DNA of 64,000 nucleotides, taken from contig JACBWW010000017.1 of assembly GCA_020086605.1 (NCBI GenBank), positions 2,897,500 to 2,961,499 on the forward strand. The letters are read 5' to 3'. The notes beneath the pieces are model-generated. The model had not been told where the DNA came from. It was given only the letters and a program-made list of their open reading frames with translations, and did no database searches. The translations under genes and the position numbers were made by a program. The stretch is from Lanius collurio. Its lineage: Eukaryota > Chordata > Aves > Passeriformes > Laniidae. Below, piece by piece: positions 1 through 10,096 of this stretch. Each line of letters starts with the position of its first letter. The first letter of the stretch is position 1.

Positions 1-162
1 TGTGACAGCTGAGAAACAGGTACCAAACTTTTACATTTTTAGCATACTTCTTAACATGAGCATCAATTCTCCACTAGTTATTCCAAGTATTCTTCTCACT
101 GAAACACCACTTTACTTTGCAATACTTGTAAGAAACTAATTTACCCATCAGGAAAACAAGTC

Positions 163-201
<39 letters not shown>

Positions 202-250
202 ATCAACCAACCAACCAACCAAAAACAAACCAAACAAACAAACCCAACAA
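163..250. repeat. (TAAA)n microsatellite grading into CAAC/CAAA-rich repeat
   Basis: About ten tandem TAAA units (163-203) run directly into CAAC units and then an imperfect CAAA/CAAAC tract to about 250. The change from TAAA to CAAC to CAAA within one tract suggests stepwise mutation and slippage of one A-rich seed. On the minus strand it creates a low-complexity open frame rich in Leu, Ile, Tyr and Phe, which is not a gene. No retrotransposon body was recognised directly next to it. Confidence 0.95.
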
Positions 251-2434
251 AAAACCCACATAAAAGCTGGAAGACAAAATAATGCGGGCAGTTGAGTGAA
301 GGAATAAACTCTCATATGCAGCAACATGTAGAGCAGACTTTCATTACATGATGAGGACATCTGAGGATTTTAGCCTTCACTCTCTTCTGATATTGTGTTA
401 CTTTAAGACCCCTGCCCTAATGCAGTATCCAAAATCCTTGGAAAGCACTGCAGCCACACTGAGGATAGAAGAATGTAATGTGAGCAAATTCAGAAAAAAA
501 CAAACTTGTCCACGACAGCACAAGGTGACAAAGAAAGGTGGGTTCTTTGTGCTGGGCAGCAAATCTTTGGTGATCTGTTGGTCCATGATCAGGAATTTAG
601 ACTTTCTCTGAAATACACTGCCTGCTCTTTTCTGGGGTCTGCCTCTAGGTTCATCCCACTGCAGTGAACTGGTTTAGACTGGCACAGGACTAAAAGGATG
701 AAAAAGACAAACAACCAGCTTCTATGCAGAATTTCATGAATGGGGTGTCAAGAAAGAAAAGAACTTTCATGGTCTTAAAGTCAAATATAAAGTGTAAATC
801 TGATTAATTAAAAATTCTTCTGATTTAGAGCCCAACAATAAATGTCCGATCGTAAAGTCTTTGTCAGCTCATATCAATATTTCGTTTTGCCAGCTGAGGA
901 TTATTGAATTTCTATCCATTGCCAGAATTAGATGCATTGACACAGAGTTGGGCAGAAAGTGCAAAAATTTAAATTTGTATATCACTATTCTCAACAGAGT
1001 TGCAGTTAAGGGCAGGATGCACAGAAGGGTGTAAAAGCAATTAAACACCAGGTTGTCAGTAGGCAGAGACTTAGAGAATTCTTCACATGGCAGGGACAAG
1101 AAGAGGAGGTCATTAAGGCACATGCTATTTATTTCAATATTATCCGTGATCTGTATTGTACTAAAATTATAAATAGGCTAAGTGTGAGTGACTCAGAGCA
1201 GTTTGGCTTCTGTCCTAGCTGGATTTAATCGCAGTTCACGTTGTCCTCCTTCCTACTCATTTTCTGCCTTCAGCACAGCACTGCCAACATCTGAGATTTC
1301 TTTCTCTCCCGAGGCTTGCATCAAACCTTTTGCTTCAATATTTAGCATTAGCTCTTGGAGTCATGTGTGTTCCATGACACGTGAGGTTTTGGGGCTGTTT
1401 CTCTTGTTTTGCCAAGAGATCCTCCCAGCAGCATTGCATGCCAGTAGGTATGTACAGAAATGTAGTGGTACAGCTGTCCTGGGACAGTAACTCCACTGCA
1501 AGGTGATGTTTGGGCTACTTTTTGGAGGTGGTTTAAATTATAACTTTGCCTAAGCTAGGTCCCAGTGTGAGTGACCAGCTGGAAGAAAGAGTTATGCTGA
1601 TCTAACAATATCTTTTTAAATTTACATGTTATATTATGACAAGAATTAATCCCATGTAGGCAAGACCTACATTTTCATTTTTTAGGGCTGTGGAGAAAAC
1701 ATGACTCAAGTGAATTGCAAAGGCTTTTACACCAGCAGGCAAATAAAAATAAACTCAGTTATTATAATGATTTTTTTTTCCCAGTTTCATTATTTTTGTG
1801 CCAACCTCAAGGTTTTAGGGGTCTGAACTCTGAAATCGTGAACCCTCAGGGACGGAAGAAATATTGACTATAATTAGATAGTATAATCTCTGGGACAGGG
1901 ACTGCCTACTTATGTGTTCAGACAGAACTCAGCACCAGGGGCTGCTAACCAGAAACATCTTTCTGGTCCTAACACAGTGCAAACAAATAATTAATATTAA
2001 TACAACACACTCATCCCTCTTCTAGGTGTACATCAGCTACAGGCACATAATCCCTGCCCATATTCCCTATTCAGACAAAAGTACATCCTCCCACAGTTCA
2101 GTTCTATTTTGACAGAAACCTTTACCTTGGCTTTTTATGACTCTGTGTCACCCTGAACTCTTTGGGGCCACAGACTGTCCCTTTCTCTGAGCCACGTATG
2201 GATGTTTTGGCAGGTGTCTTTGCACAAAGCCTGCTGTGGGCTTACTTAGGAAACTACAAGAGAAAATTAATTTTAACTCTTCTGCAAGAGAAAGGGCAAA
2301 AGCCCCAAATCTTGCTGCCTGCCTAAATATATCTTTTGTTATTTGCTATGGGATAAATGTTACTCTTGTGCAGATGGTTCACACAAACCCTTGCACATTC
2401 TGAAATCACAGTTATTTAACTAACATGTGGCTTT
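251..2434. other. non-coding stretch, nothing definite recognised
   Basis: AT-rich single-copy-looking DNA. The longest ATG-initiated frame is 100 codons (1188-1490, plus strand). It has no recognisable domain, is Ser/Ala-rich, and shows no matching splice or promoter context, so I treat it as chance. Short T-runs occur near 1770. No repeat family was recognised. Confidence 0.6.
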
Positions 2435-2436
2435 AG

Positions 2437-2488
2437 AGCTGTTTTCAAGGTCCCTTCCAACCCAAACCTTTCAGTGATTCCATGATGT
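2437..2488 (+). mobile_element. CR1 LINE 3'-end fragment
   Basis: The run AAGGTCCCTTCCAACCCAAA at about 2448-2467 followed by a diverged ATTC-CATGAT tail is the characteristic 3' terminus of bird CR1 LINEs. Only about 50 bases are recognisable, so this is a severely 5'-truncated or decayed copy. The usual upstream 'GGTTGGAACTAGATGATC' portion is no longer clear. The orientation is read from the tail. Confidence 0.8.
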
Positions 2489-4699
2489 TGCAGCTCCATG
2501 CTTTTGTGGTAATGAATTATTACACAGATTCAGGGTAAGGAGCTGGATCATTTTCTCAGTACTCTATAAAAACACTGGGAGATACAGGTCTAGAATCTGA
2601 TGGGGCTGCTGTGATCTGGATCACTCTTTTATGGCAGATGCTCTGCAGCAGTGTTTCCTACTACAATTTCCAAACATTCGATGTACAATATCTCACACTT
2701 CCTCCAATAAATGCACACGGGCTTTCCTAGGAGTTACATTTTTTTTTTCAGGACCACTTATTTAGAAAACAAAGTACACAACTACCCTGATGACCCTGGA
2801 GCAGAACCTACCAAGTTGCTGAGCTGAGGTAACTCTCATCTAAGTTCTCTGCATTTGTATGGAAAAGTATCCTGGAATTAAGTACCAAAACTGTACTCCC
2901 TCTCTAAACAGAGATGTTCCACAGCATTTTTCAAATACAGAAATTAATATTAAGTTATTTCAGGCTGTGTTTAATATACAGATTGAGCAAAATTTTATCT
3001 TTTTTTCATGAGTTAAAGACTGCAAAATTAAAAGTAAACCGTTTATTGCAGTTCTCTATCAGCATTTACTCAGGTTGTAATTTGATCTAATAACAATCTT
3101 CCAATGTTTTATTTTTATAATGTGCTCTTTATAAACATTAAAAGGTGCAAAGCCATCAATTCAGGTGTTTTAGTATTGCAGTATTTTAGGACTGAGTCCA
3201 GTAATCTAAGTGTGTTTTGGAAACTCTAAACCTATGTATTTTGTGCCAGACTGAGTGGGCATAGTTACGACAAAGAACATAATGAACTGAATTAAAGCTT
3301 TGATGAATTCAGCACCTTCATCTCTTCCTGAACTCCCTTGTTTTTCATCTATACTGGGAACCAATGTAGCAGTTTGTTTCAACGAGCTCATTTTTAAAAT
3401 AGCCCCTCAATAAAGTTTATGGAAAAGGAGCAAAACACAATCCATCAGAGAGCAAATGCAGGAAAGGCCATATGTAGCAGTTTTTCACTTATACTTTCAC
3501 AGAAGTTATCAGTAATTATGCATTTTTTTTTGCCTAGCAGCATCTAAGAAAAATCTTATGTGTCCCACTTTAGAATTGCTGTCTTTTTACTTACTAGGAG
3601 AGGCCATTGGGTTTTGCTGTGAATGATTTCTTCTGCAGTAATAAAAGGTGGCATTAAAATGTCACTGCAGTCATTTCAATGGTTGTAAATGGATGATTTG
3701 TGGATTTCGCAGTCCTTAGCTGTTAATGATCACTTAGCTTGTTCTGTTGATGATAAGTTAAAATGGCATTTTGACAATAATTCTTCGTTATCAACCAACA
3801 TTTGCCTTCTGTTCACTTTGTGTAATTATCACGATCTCTCAATCTAGTCTGAGGACTCTGCAAAGATTACAGTAGAGGACCAAGCTCCTCAAAGACTAGG
3901 AAATACTGTTTCTTTTCCTCTTCTGGAAGAAGAGCTCTCACAGTTCAGCACTCTGGCAGTGCAATTTCCTTGGGAATGGTTTAACAGCCTCATCTCAGGC
4001 CCCTTATGCCCAGCACCAGGGGACACATCCTGTGCCAGCAGGTGCACAGGTCTGGCAGTGGAAGAGGCTGCACGGACCTCAGTCTGAGCCTTGTGCAGGG
4101 CAGCCTGTGAGCCACGATGGGCCATGAACCTGGGGATGCACCTGCTATTTTGACAGGTGGAGAATGTGTGTGTGCACGTGTGACACCAACTATATCACAT
4201 CAATCACAGGTGTCTCAGCCTAATTTCAGGAAAGTAGGATGTACTCCCCTTCCTTGAGATGCCAACCAGCTCAAAGGAAGTGGAGCTGAATGAGAGAGCC
4301 TGGCCCACAAATTTGACACTTAGGAATGTGCTCAAAGAATAATCAGAGAGGTGTGGAAAGACTGGAGAGACCAGAAAACCTGATGGGCTGTGAGAAAAAT
4401 CCTAACTCCTCATGGACATGTTTATGTGCCCAGAAGAAGCAGTGAGAAGCCCTTGCTGATACTTGTCCTGATTCACTGAAGACCTGAAGAGATCCCTTTG
4501 CAGCTGCTGCAAGGTGGTGTGGCATATCTGTGTGGGGAGCCTGGGCCTTGGTGGCTACCAGCACCTCCAAGAGTTCTGTGATAGCTCTGCCTATGACTAG
4601 ATGATCATCATCATCATGTTCTTAATGCCAGCACATGCCCTGAGGCAACAGACCAAGTACTGGGGTTGTGTGCCAAAATGAGGAAAGTTAATTCAACAC
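2489..4699. other. non-coding stretch with two conserved-element-like segments
   Basis: No gene or repeat family was recognised. Two parts stand out by texture: 2935-3190 and 3590-3850 are rich in TAAT, ATTA, TTATTG and AATAAA-like words and free of microsatellites and CR1. That texture is typical of vertebrate developmental non-coding elements (impression only; see findings). The minus-strand frames at 3889-4125 (78 codons) and 4343-4570 (75 codons) have no recognisable domains. Confidence 0.45.
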
Positions 4700-4915
4700 C
4701 CTTGATAACAACAATAGTACTTTGTGCTTTTGATCTTCAAAGTGCTTTACAAACATTAGCTAATTAATTAATCCTTACAATACTCCTCTGCTATTATCCC
4801 CAGTTAGCAGATGGGGAAATTGAGTCAGAGGAGTTAAATGACTTGCCCAGGGCTATGTAGGAGTTGGCATCCAGGCTGTGATGGGGAATTCCTGGCTCCT
4901 CCTTTCGAATCTCCA
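4700..4915 (+). mobile_element. MIR-like CORE-SINE relic
   Basis: The order of words matches the MIR family: GATCTTCAAAGTGCTTTACA (about 4732-4751), AACATTAGCTAATTAATTAATCCTTACAA, TATTATCCCCAGTTAGCAGATGGGGAAATTGAG, and then ACTTGCCCAGGGC. These correspond to the MIR internal region and core followed by the tail, on the plus strand. About 200 bases survive, which is a long copy for such an old element (spread predates the amniote radiation). The tail 'GGGAATTCCTGGCTCC' resembles the sauropsid version. Sequence match by eye only. Confidence 0.85.
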
Positions 4916-5799
4916 AAACAGCTGTGGCTGCTGTTACAGACCTAAGACTGGCTTAACTACAGAGGCTAGAGCTTGGCTAGAGCTTGGCAGGAGCACTGAT
5001 TCTGAGGTGTCCACCAGACATTGAAGGCACAAGTGCCACCTTCAGACTTGCACTGTGGTGCCAATCTCGAAGAATGTTGGGATTTATGAACAATTTATTG
5101 TGCTCCTCTGTCTACAGAGCTTCTAGAAAGGAGCTGACTCATGTCTGGACAGCCTGGACCTGAGCCTGGATCTGTCTGTGCAAATACCCATACTCACCCC
5201 TCACGTGGGGGGTGTCACAAAGATACTGCCTCCAGGGGGATAGATAGGGAAATACTGAGCCTGCTTCATAGTCAGAAGACAGGGAGATGGAGACAGATGG
5301 GAACACCCAAATATAAGACTTTAAATTTATAAGACTTTAAATTTTTATTTTACGAAGTCCCCATATAAGGAATGAACTGAGAGGTTCATGGATGTGGACA
5401 GTGTGCTGAGGAAATAATGAAAGCTCTTAATTTTTACTCACCCAGGTACTTCTGTGAGAGTATTCAGATAGAATACCAAGATAATAATTTCTTCTAATGC
5501 TTAAGGATAGGGTTGCTCAAGATCTATTACAAAATCAGGATAATTACTTAATATCAAAGGAACCATCATCCTATTTTGGCTCCAGGTAATCTAGAAAACT
5601 AGTCAATACTCCTAGATAACAGTTATACATTAGTCAAATAAGCCTAGGAAAAGTAACTGTAATTTAAAAATTACATTGTGGTTTGCAGGGTACATTTTGC
5701 AATGGATACAGCACTGGTTTTCAACACACAGTAGCACAAAAATACACTGTAGAATAAAATAAGGTGAAAAAATTGATGAGGAGAATCTTTCACTTCTAC
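4916..5799. other. non-coding stretch with two short tandem duplications nearby
   Basis: No gene was recognised. An 11-bp direct duplication (GCTAGAGCTTG twice, 4965-4986) and the 16-bp duplication at 5312-5343 are the only structured items. A 63-codon frame (5141-5332, plus strand) runs across ordinary sequence and ends in the duplication; I see no domain in it. Confidence 0.5.
5312..5343. repeat. 16-bp perfect tandem duplication
   Basis: TATAAGACTTTAAATT is repeated exactly twice in tandem. Two perfect copies suggest a recent local slippage or repair duplication. The copies are AT-rich and no function is suggested. Confidence 0.9.
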
Positions 5800-6290
5800 A
5801 TGAAATTTGGGAAATTGGGAAAGGATTACCTCTCTTGACAGGCTGGTAATGCTCTTCCTGGTGCAACCGAGGGTGCTGTTGGTCCTTGCAGCAAGAGTCC
5901 ATCGCTGGCTCATCTTCAACCTTTCACCAGAAATCTCACATCCCTTTCTGCAATGCTGCTTTTCAGCTGATCACCCCCAGCCTGTGCTGGGGCATGGGGC
6001 TGTGCCTCCCCAGGGGCTGCACTTGGCATTTGCCTTTGCTGATCTTCATGAGACTCCTGTGGGTCCCTTTCTGCAGCCCATCCAGGTCCCTCTGAAAGGC
6101 GGCACAGCCGTTCGGTGCATCGGCCACTGCTCCAAGGTTGGTACCATCTGCAGCCTTGCTGAGTGTGTACTCTGGCCATTTGTCCTGGTCATTAATGGGG
6201 GTGTGAAACCCTACTGGCCCCAAAACCAGTTCCTGGGGTGCACAATCAACAGCTGGTTTCCAGATGAACTTCATACCACTGATGTACCCC
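5800..6290 (-). pseudogene. CR1 LINE reverse transcriptase fragment, frameshifted
   Basis: Read on the minus strand, three successive frames match the C-terminal half of the CR1 ORF2 reverse transcriptase, which copies CR1 RNA into DNA at the insertion site. In order they give: a block resembling 'W-P-V-S-G-V-PQG-VLGP' (here PQE) and the following FINDLD-like block (about 6270-6185); the catalytic block, where family members read FADD and this copy reads AADG (about 6160-6150); 'CAAFQRDLDGL' and 'KGKCQVQPLG' (6110-6000); then, after frame changes near 5965-5990 and 5910-5930, 'SSIAERDVRFLV' and 'GCTRKSITSLSREVIL'. Similarity fades near 5800, so the 3' end of the element is missing. The frame breaks and the loss of one catalytic Asp with the neighbouring aromatic residue show a dead copy. 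The plus-strand 162-codon frame over the same bases is a shadow. Confidence 0.85.
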
Positions 6291-7114
6291 TTTGAGTCCA
6301 GCAGGTCAGTCTGTTTTCAATCCACCACGAGTCTTTTCAGCATGGAGGGATATCAGGCTGTTTCAGGGTGTTTTTCCCTTTATGCATTCATGCTCACTAT
6401 TGTTCACTTTATGGTTTCCAGAATTAGGGTTTCCAGAATAATTTCTTTTATTGAGTTTGATATTCTCTTGCCTTCCAGCCATGAGTTTAAAATGTGCCAC
6501 CTGTGCAGAAAAGAGGGTGTGTTGCTTAAATGAAAGCAATTGGATATATTTCGTGGAACCAAACTCTTTGCTGCCATATTTAAACTGTGTTTTAACTTGA
6601 TCTATAGCTTGAACTGTCCTCTGAGAATGTCTCCCATGGACAGGGGGAGATTTCCCAAAACATGCAGAGTCAGTGTCCCAAGCACCTGTGCTTGCACAGC
6701 ATCCAAGAAGCTTTGAGCAGGCTGTATCTGAACTGGGCTCTTTGCTTCCTCACGGGAGCCATCATCACTTGGCACAGGATGGAAATGCCTGCAGGCTAAC
6801 ATCACTTTTGTGAAAGACACTGCAAAACCAGAGCAGAGCCAAGGTGACACAACCACCTCCTCACTTGCAGGGTTGTTCAGTGGTTATCAGCCATGCATGA
6901 GAACATCCAGAGATGTGAATAACTCCAGACATTTCCATGTGACAATAAGGACACATTTCCTAGAATCCAAAAAAAGATAGAGTGAAATTCCTCTTGGGGG
7001 TGCACAGCAAGGAGGCAGAAGGCAATGAACACAGTTCCAATAGGGGGAATTCTGACTAAGTGGTAGGTAAAAAATACCCAGAGTAAAGGCAGTGAGTATT
7101 CAATTCAAACTCTA
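6291..7114. other. non-coding stretch between two CR1 fragments
   Basis: The first 50-60 bases may be a more diverged continuation of the CR1 reverse transcriptase region, but I could not align them. The frames at 6264-6533 (plus) and 6602-6856 (minus) have no recognisable domains. No other repeat was identified. Confidence 0.4.
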
Positions 7115-7275
7115 GTAGGGGCTTCAGGGGAGTTGAGGGGTCTACACCTTTGGATGTATTCAGAGTTTGACTGGACATGATCCTGAGCAACCGGATCCAA
7201 CTGAACTTGAAGGAGGAGGTTGGATTAGATAATTTATACAGATCCCTTCAAACCTCAACAGTTCTGTGGGTCTAA
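7115..7275 (+). mobile_element. CR1 LINE 3'-end fragment
   Basis: Words in order: 'GGGAGTTGAGGGGTCTACACC', 'GTATTCAGAGTTTGACTGGACATG', 'ATCCTGAGCAACC', 'GGAGGTTGGATTAGATAAT', 'CAGATCCCTTCAAACCTCAACAGTTCTGTG'. These follow the order of the CR1 coding end and 3' untranslated region, including the encoded phrase around 'FKSRLDMVLS' and the terminal ACAGTTCTGTG-like tail. The copy is moderately diverged and truncated at its 5' side. Confidence 0.85.
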
Positions 7276-9541
7276 GTTTGCATAAAAACTCCACCCAGCA
7301 CTGGGGTAGGAATGTAGCACAAATGAGAATGTAGAACATAGTGTTCATCTCTTAGTATTTCTCAACCCAAAGGGAAAGGGAAATAGACTGTCATTATATA
7401 AAAAATGGAAAGGCCAAATCCAGATCCAAACAAATGCATCAAAGTTGGGGCTACTCCTTTTATTACCAGTTCATCTAGTTCAGTAATAAAACTACTTACA
7501 GCAAACAGTCACTTCTGGCATCACAGAAATTGAAGACTTGGTATTAAATAATTACAACAAACCTAAATATAGTGGGAAGCAAATAAAGTAGAAGAGAAGT
7601 TAAGAGCTCTGCAAGAGATATGAAGCGTGCCCATTATGAAGAGCTTTCTGAATTGAATTTGTAATGGTATATTCATGTTAAAAGGAGTTCAGTATGTTTT
7701 TAGTGGGAAAAAATAGCTCTTAGTACAGATAAAAATAGATTGTCCTGGGATTTTCCTTTGTTAGAAATTAAAGTATCTCACAAAATTATTAATAGCTGTG
7801 TGTCTTCATGATGCTAGTGAATTTTTCTGTGGAGAGATTATGTGGTAGAAGGTTCTGATATTTCTTCCTCAGCATTCTGACAAGAAAACAATGCCTTCTT
7901 CACTATTTAGTGTTTTAGAAAGAAAGAGTAATGCTCAGCTGCTTCACCTCAGAGATGTCTGATGGCACTTTCCACAATCAGCACTGACAGTTCAAGGATG
8001 AAAGGTATGGTGTACATTCTAGTTACTCAAGGGTTAAAGAAGGTCCCATAAATAAATTATGGGTGCATTTTTAGAGCACTTTGCTAAGAACAAGAATGGC
8101 AGAAAATATCACAAGGCTGTCAAATCAGATTAAAGCCCATGTGCTCTGAGTAATCTGTGGGGAAAACTAACAAACTGTATGTTTGTCATGTATTAAAGAT
8201 ATTTTCTTAAAAAGCTGATTGGCTGAATGAACATAGAAATCCACCCTTGCTTTTTCCTGTCTCTCATGGTTTGTCTCTTATGCTTAGTTTTAAGTATAAC
8301 TTACAAAATAAGTGCAGCCAGCAACATATCCCAGATGAGCAGAGACTCCATCAAGAATAAAGCTGTGGATTGGGCATACATGTTAATGCCTGTGTATGTA
8401 TGGATAAAAATCTCTATAATGCCTATAAATTTTCTGAGCAAAATTTTCTAAACTCAGTCACTTGAGTGTCTTGAAAGCTTAAACTTACAACTTCTGCTGT
8501 TTCATAGCACAGAGGCAGAAGGTTTATACTTGAACTGATCATGCCAGATTTGGAGGAATTTACATAAATCCCTCAGAGGGACAGAGCTACTGCTGCAGCA
8601 GTTTGTCAGCTGTTAATCCGTTATCCTAAAGATCTAGAAAATGAAACATGTAAGAGCACAGAATCTTATCAAATTGTGCCAAGAGGGATGCAAGAGTCCT
8701 GGTAGAAAGGGTAAGCTCTACTTTAGAATTTCTAAGACTGTCCCAACTGGCTTTTATCCTGGATGCAGGTTTGGGTGCCCCTGGATTCCCTGTTGGACTG
8801 ATACCCTGGCACATCCCCCTGCATCCTCTATGTCTATTTTCCACAGGAAACAAGCTGTGGACCAAAAGGATCAATAATGTGTTGTGGCCAGGCTTTTGTG
8901 TGGGAAATGGAGTGCTGAGATGTATGTCAGACTGCCTAAGCCCAGCTGTGTCCATGGGAAGTAGAGGCATAACAACTTGTGTACCAGTTCAACTGCCCAG
9001 GGAACAATTCATTTTTCCTGCATCAGTTTTAAGGATAAGAGACCTTCATTTGGCCTTAAAAAAATCTTTCAATATCATGTTCTATTTGACTCAGTTGGAC
9101 TCAGAGGCAAGTCAAAGTAAACAAGTCTTCCATTTGATAGATGAAAAATATCAGCAGAAAAAGGTCAAAAGGAACAACTGAAACTCTCTCACTCTGTGAC
9201 ACCTTATGAGATGACCCCTTGTAGATGTGTAACATATTAAATACCTGAGGCAGAACCTAAGGAAGTAATTAAATGACTTGTAATTAGAGCAAGATGACTA
9301 TGATGCTGTTAGACCAAGAGTAAGAAAAGGCTGTTCAAGTCAGCCTTGAATTGTCTCTCTATTGGACTACATTGGAGATGTGAGATTTGGACCAGATCCC
9401 AAAGATTTTTTTTATGGCCTTCTCTTCCTAGGAATGTCTGGATTGGCATTTTTCTCCAGCTGGATACTGGTTATTTTGAGGGAAAGTCCAAAAACCAGTG
9501 TACCAGTAAGTAGAGAAAACTTGGGAAATTTTATAACCAAG
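7276..9541. other. non-coding stretch, nothing definite recognised
   Basis: AT-rich. Overlapping frames at 8626-8970 (minus, 114 codons) and 8771-9181 (plus, 136 codons) are the longest, but they oppose each other and neither shows a domain, a signal peptide or repeat similarity. I regard both as chance. No CR1, MIR or LTR words were found. Confidence 0.5.
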
Positions 9542-9601
9542 CTGAGTTTTTATCTGCAAGATATTTATCTGATTCTGAGTTTTTATCTGCAAGAGATTTG
9601 A
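9542..9601. repeat. 33-bp imperfect tandem duplication
   Basis: CTGAGTTTTTATCTGCAAGA begins at 9542 and again at 9575, giving a period of 33. The second copy diverges after about 26 bases. It is a local duplication with no sign of being part of a longer array. Confidence 0.9.
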
Positions 9602-10011
9602 ATTCCAGTGCTGTCTCACAGTGCAGGGTTTTTTGTTTGTTTTTTAATATTTTATTTATTATAGGTATTTTTAACATAATCTGAGCATTCAGCATTGTCT
9701 TCCATTGTTCACTGTAGGGTGGCCCAGCTCCAAAGCTCCTCGTGTGAGTGAAGTTTGTCTTCCAAAAGAGAAATAGTTAATAAAATTTAAGGCATTCTCT
9801 ACAGCTGTGTGTTTTCTGCATAAATACTTTTTGCATTCTATATATGCTATAAATTCTGTGCTGTGACTCAATACAATGAAACTATTTTATAAAACACTGT
9901 CAAGGTAGAGGCTTCTGAAAAAACAAAGCTAATCTACTAAAGAGAGATATACATACAGATTGGCCTTGGGTGTTTTAAAGGCCCCCAAAGGATTAATGAA
10001 CATTTCTCTCT
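9602..10011. other. non-coding stretch, nothing recognised
   Basis: T-rich start (GTTTTTTGTTTGTTTTTTAATATTTTATTTATT), then ordinary AT-rich DNA. A 60-codon minus-strand frame at 9689-9871 has no domain. Confidence 0.5.
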
Positions 10012-10096
10012 GAATTCCCATTCACTTCAATGGGATAAAGATTTCTCCCAGTCCCACTAGTGTTTATGCATATAAATATCTGTAGGATTGGGCCAT
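10012..10096. repeat. fragment of an old amniote repeat (CCATTGACTTCAATGG family)
   Basis: CCATTCACTTCAATGG (10018-10033) is a near-perfect inverted repeat. It is followed about 55 bases later by CTGTAGGATTGGGCC. Both words, in this order, recur across turtle, crocodile and bird genomes in an ancient repeat that I cannot name with certainty. The match is from pattern memory and the assignment is moderate. Confidence 0.5.

Noticed and set aside
148..360. Minus-strand frame with Leu/Ile/Tyr/Phe repeats
   Set aside because: It translates the TAAA/CAAA microsatellite and has no real coding content.
5807..6295. 162-codon plus-strand frame, the longest in the window
   Set aside because: It is antisense to the CR1 reverse transcriptase fossil, whose minus-strand blocks explain the sequence.
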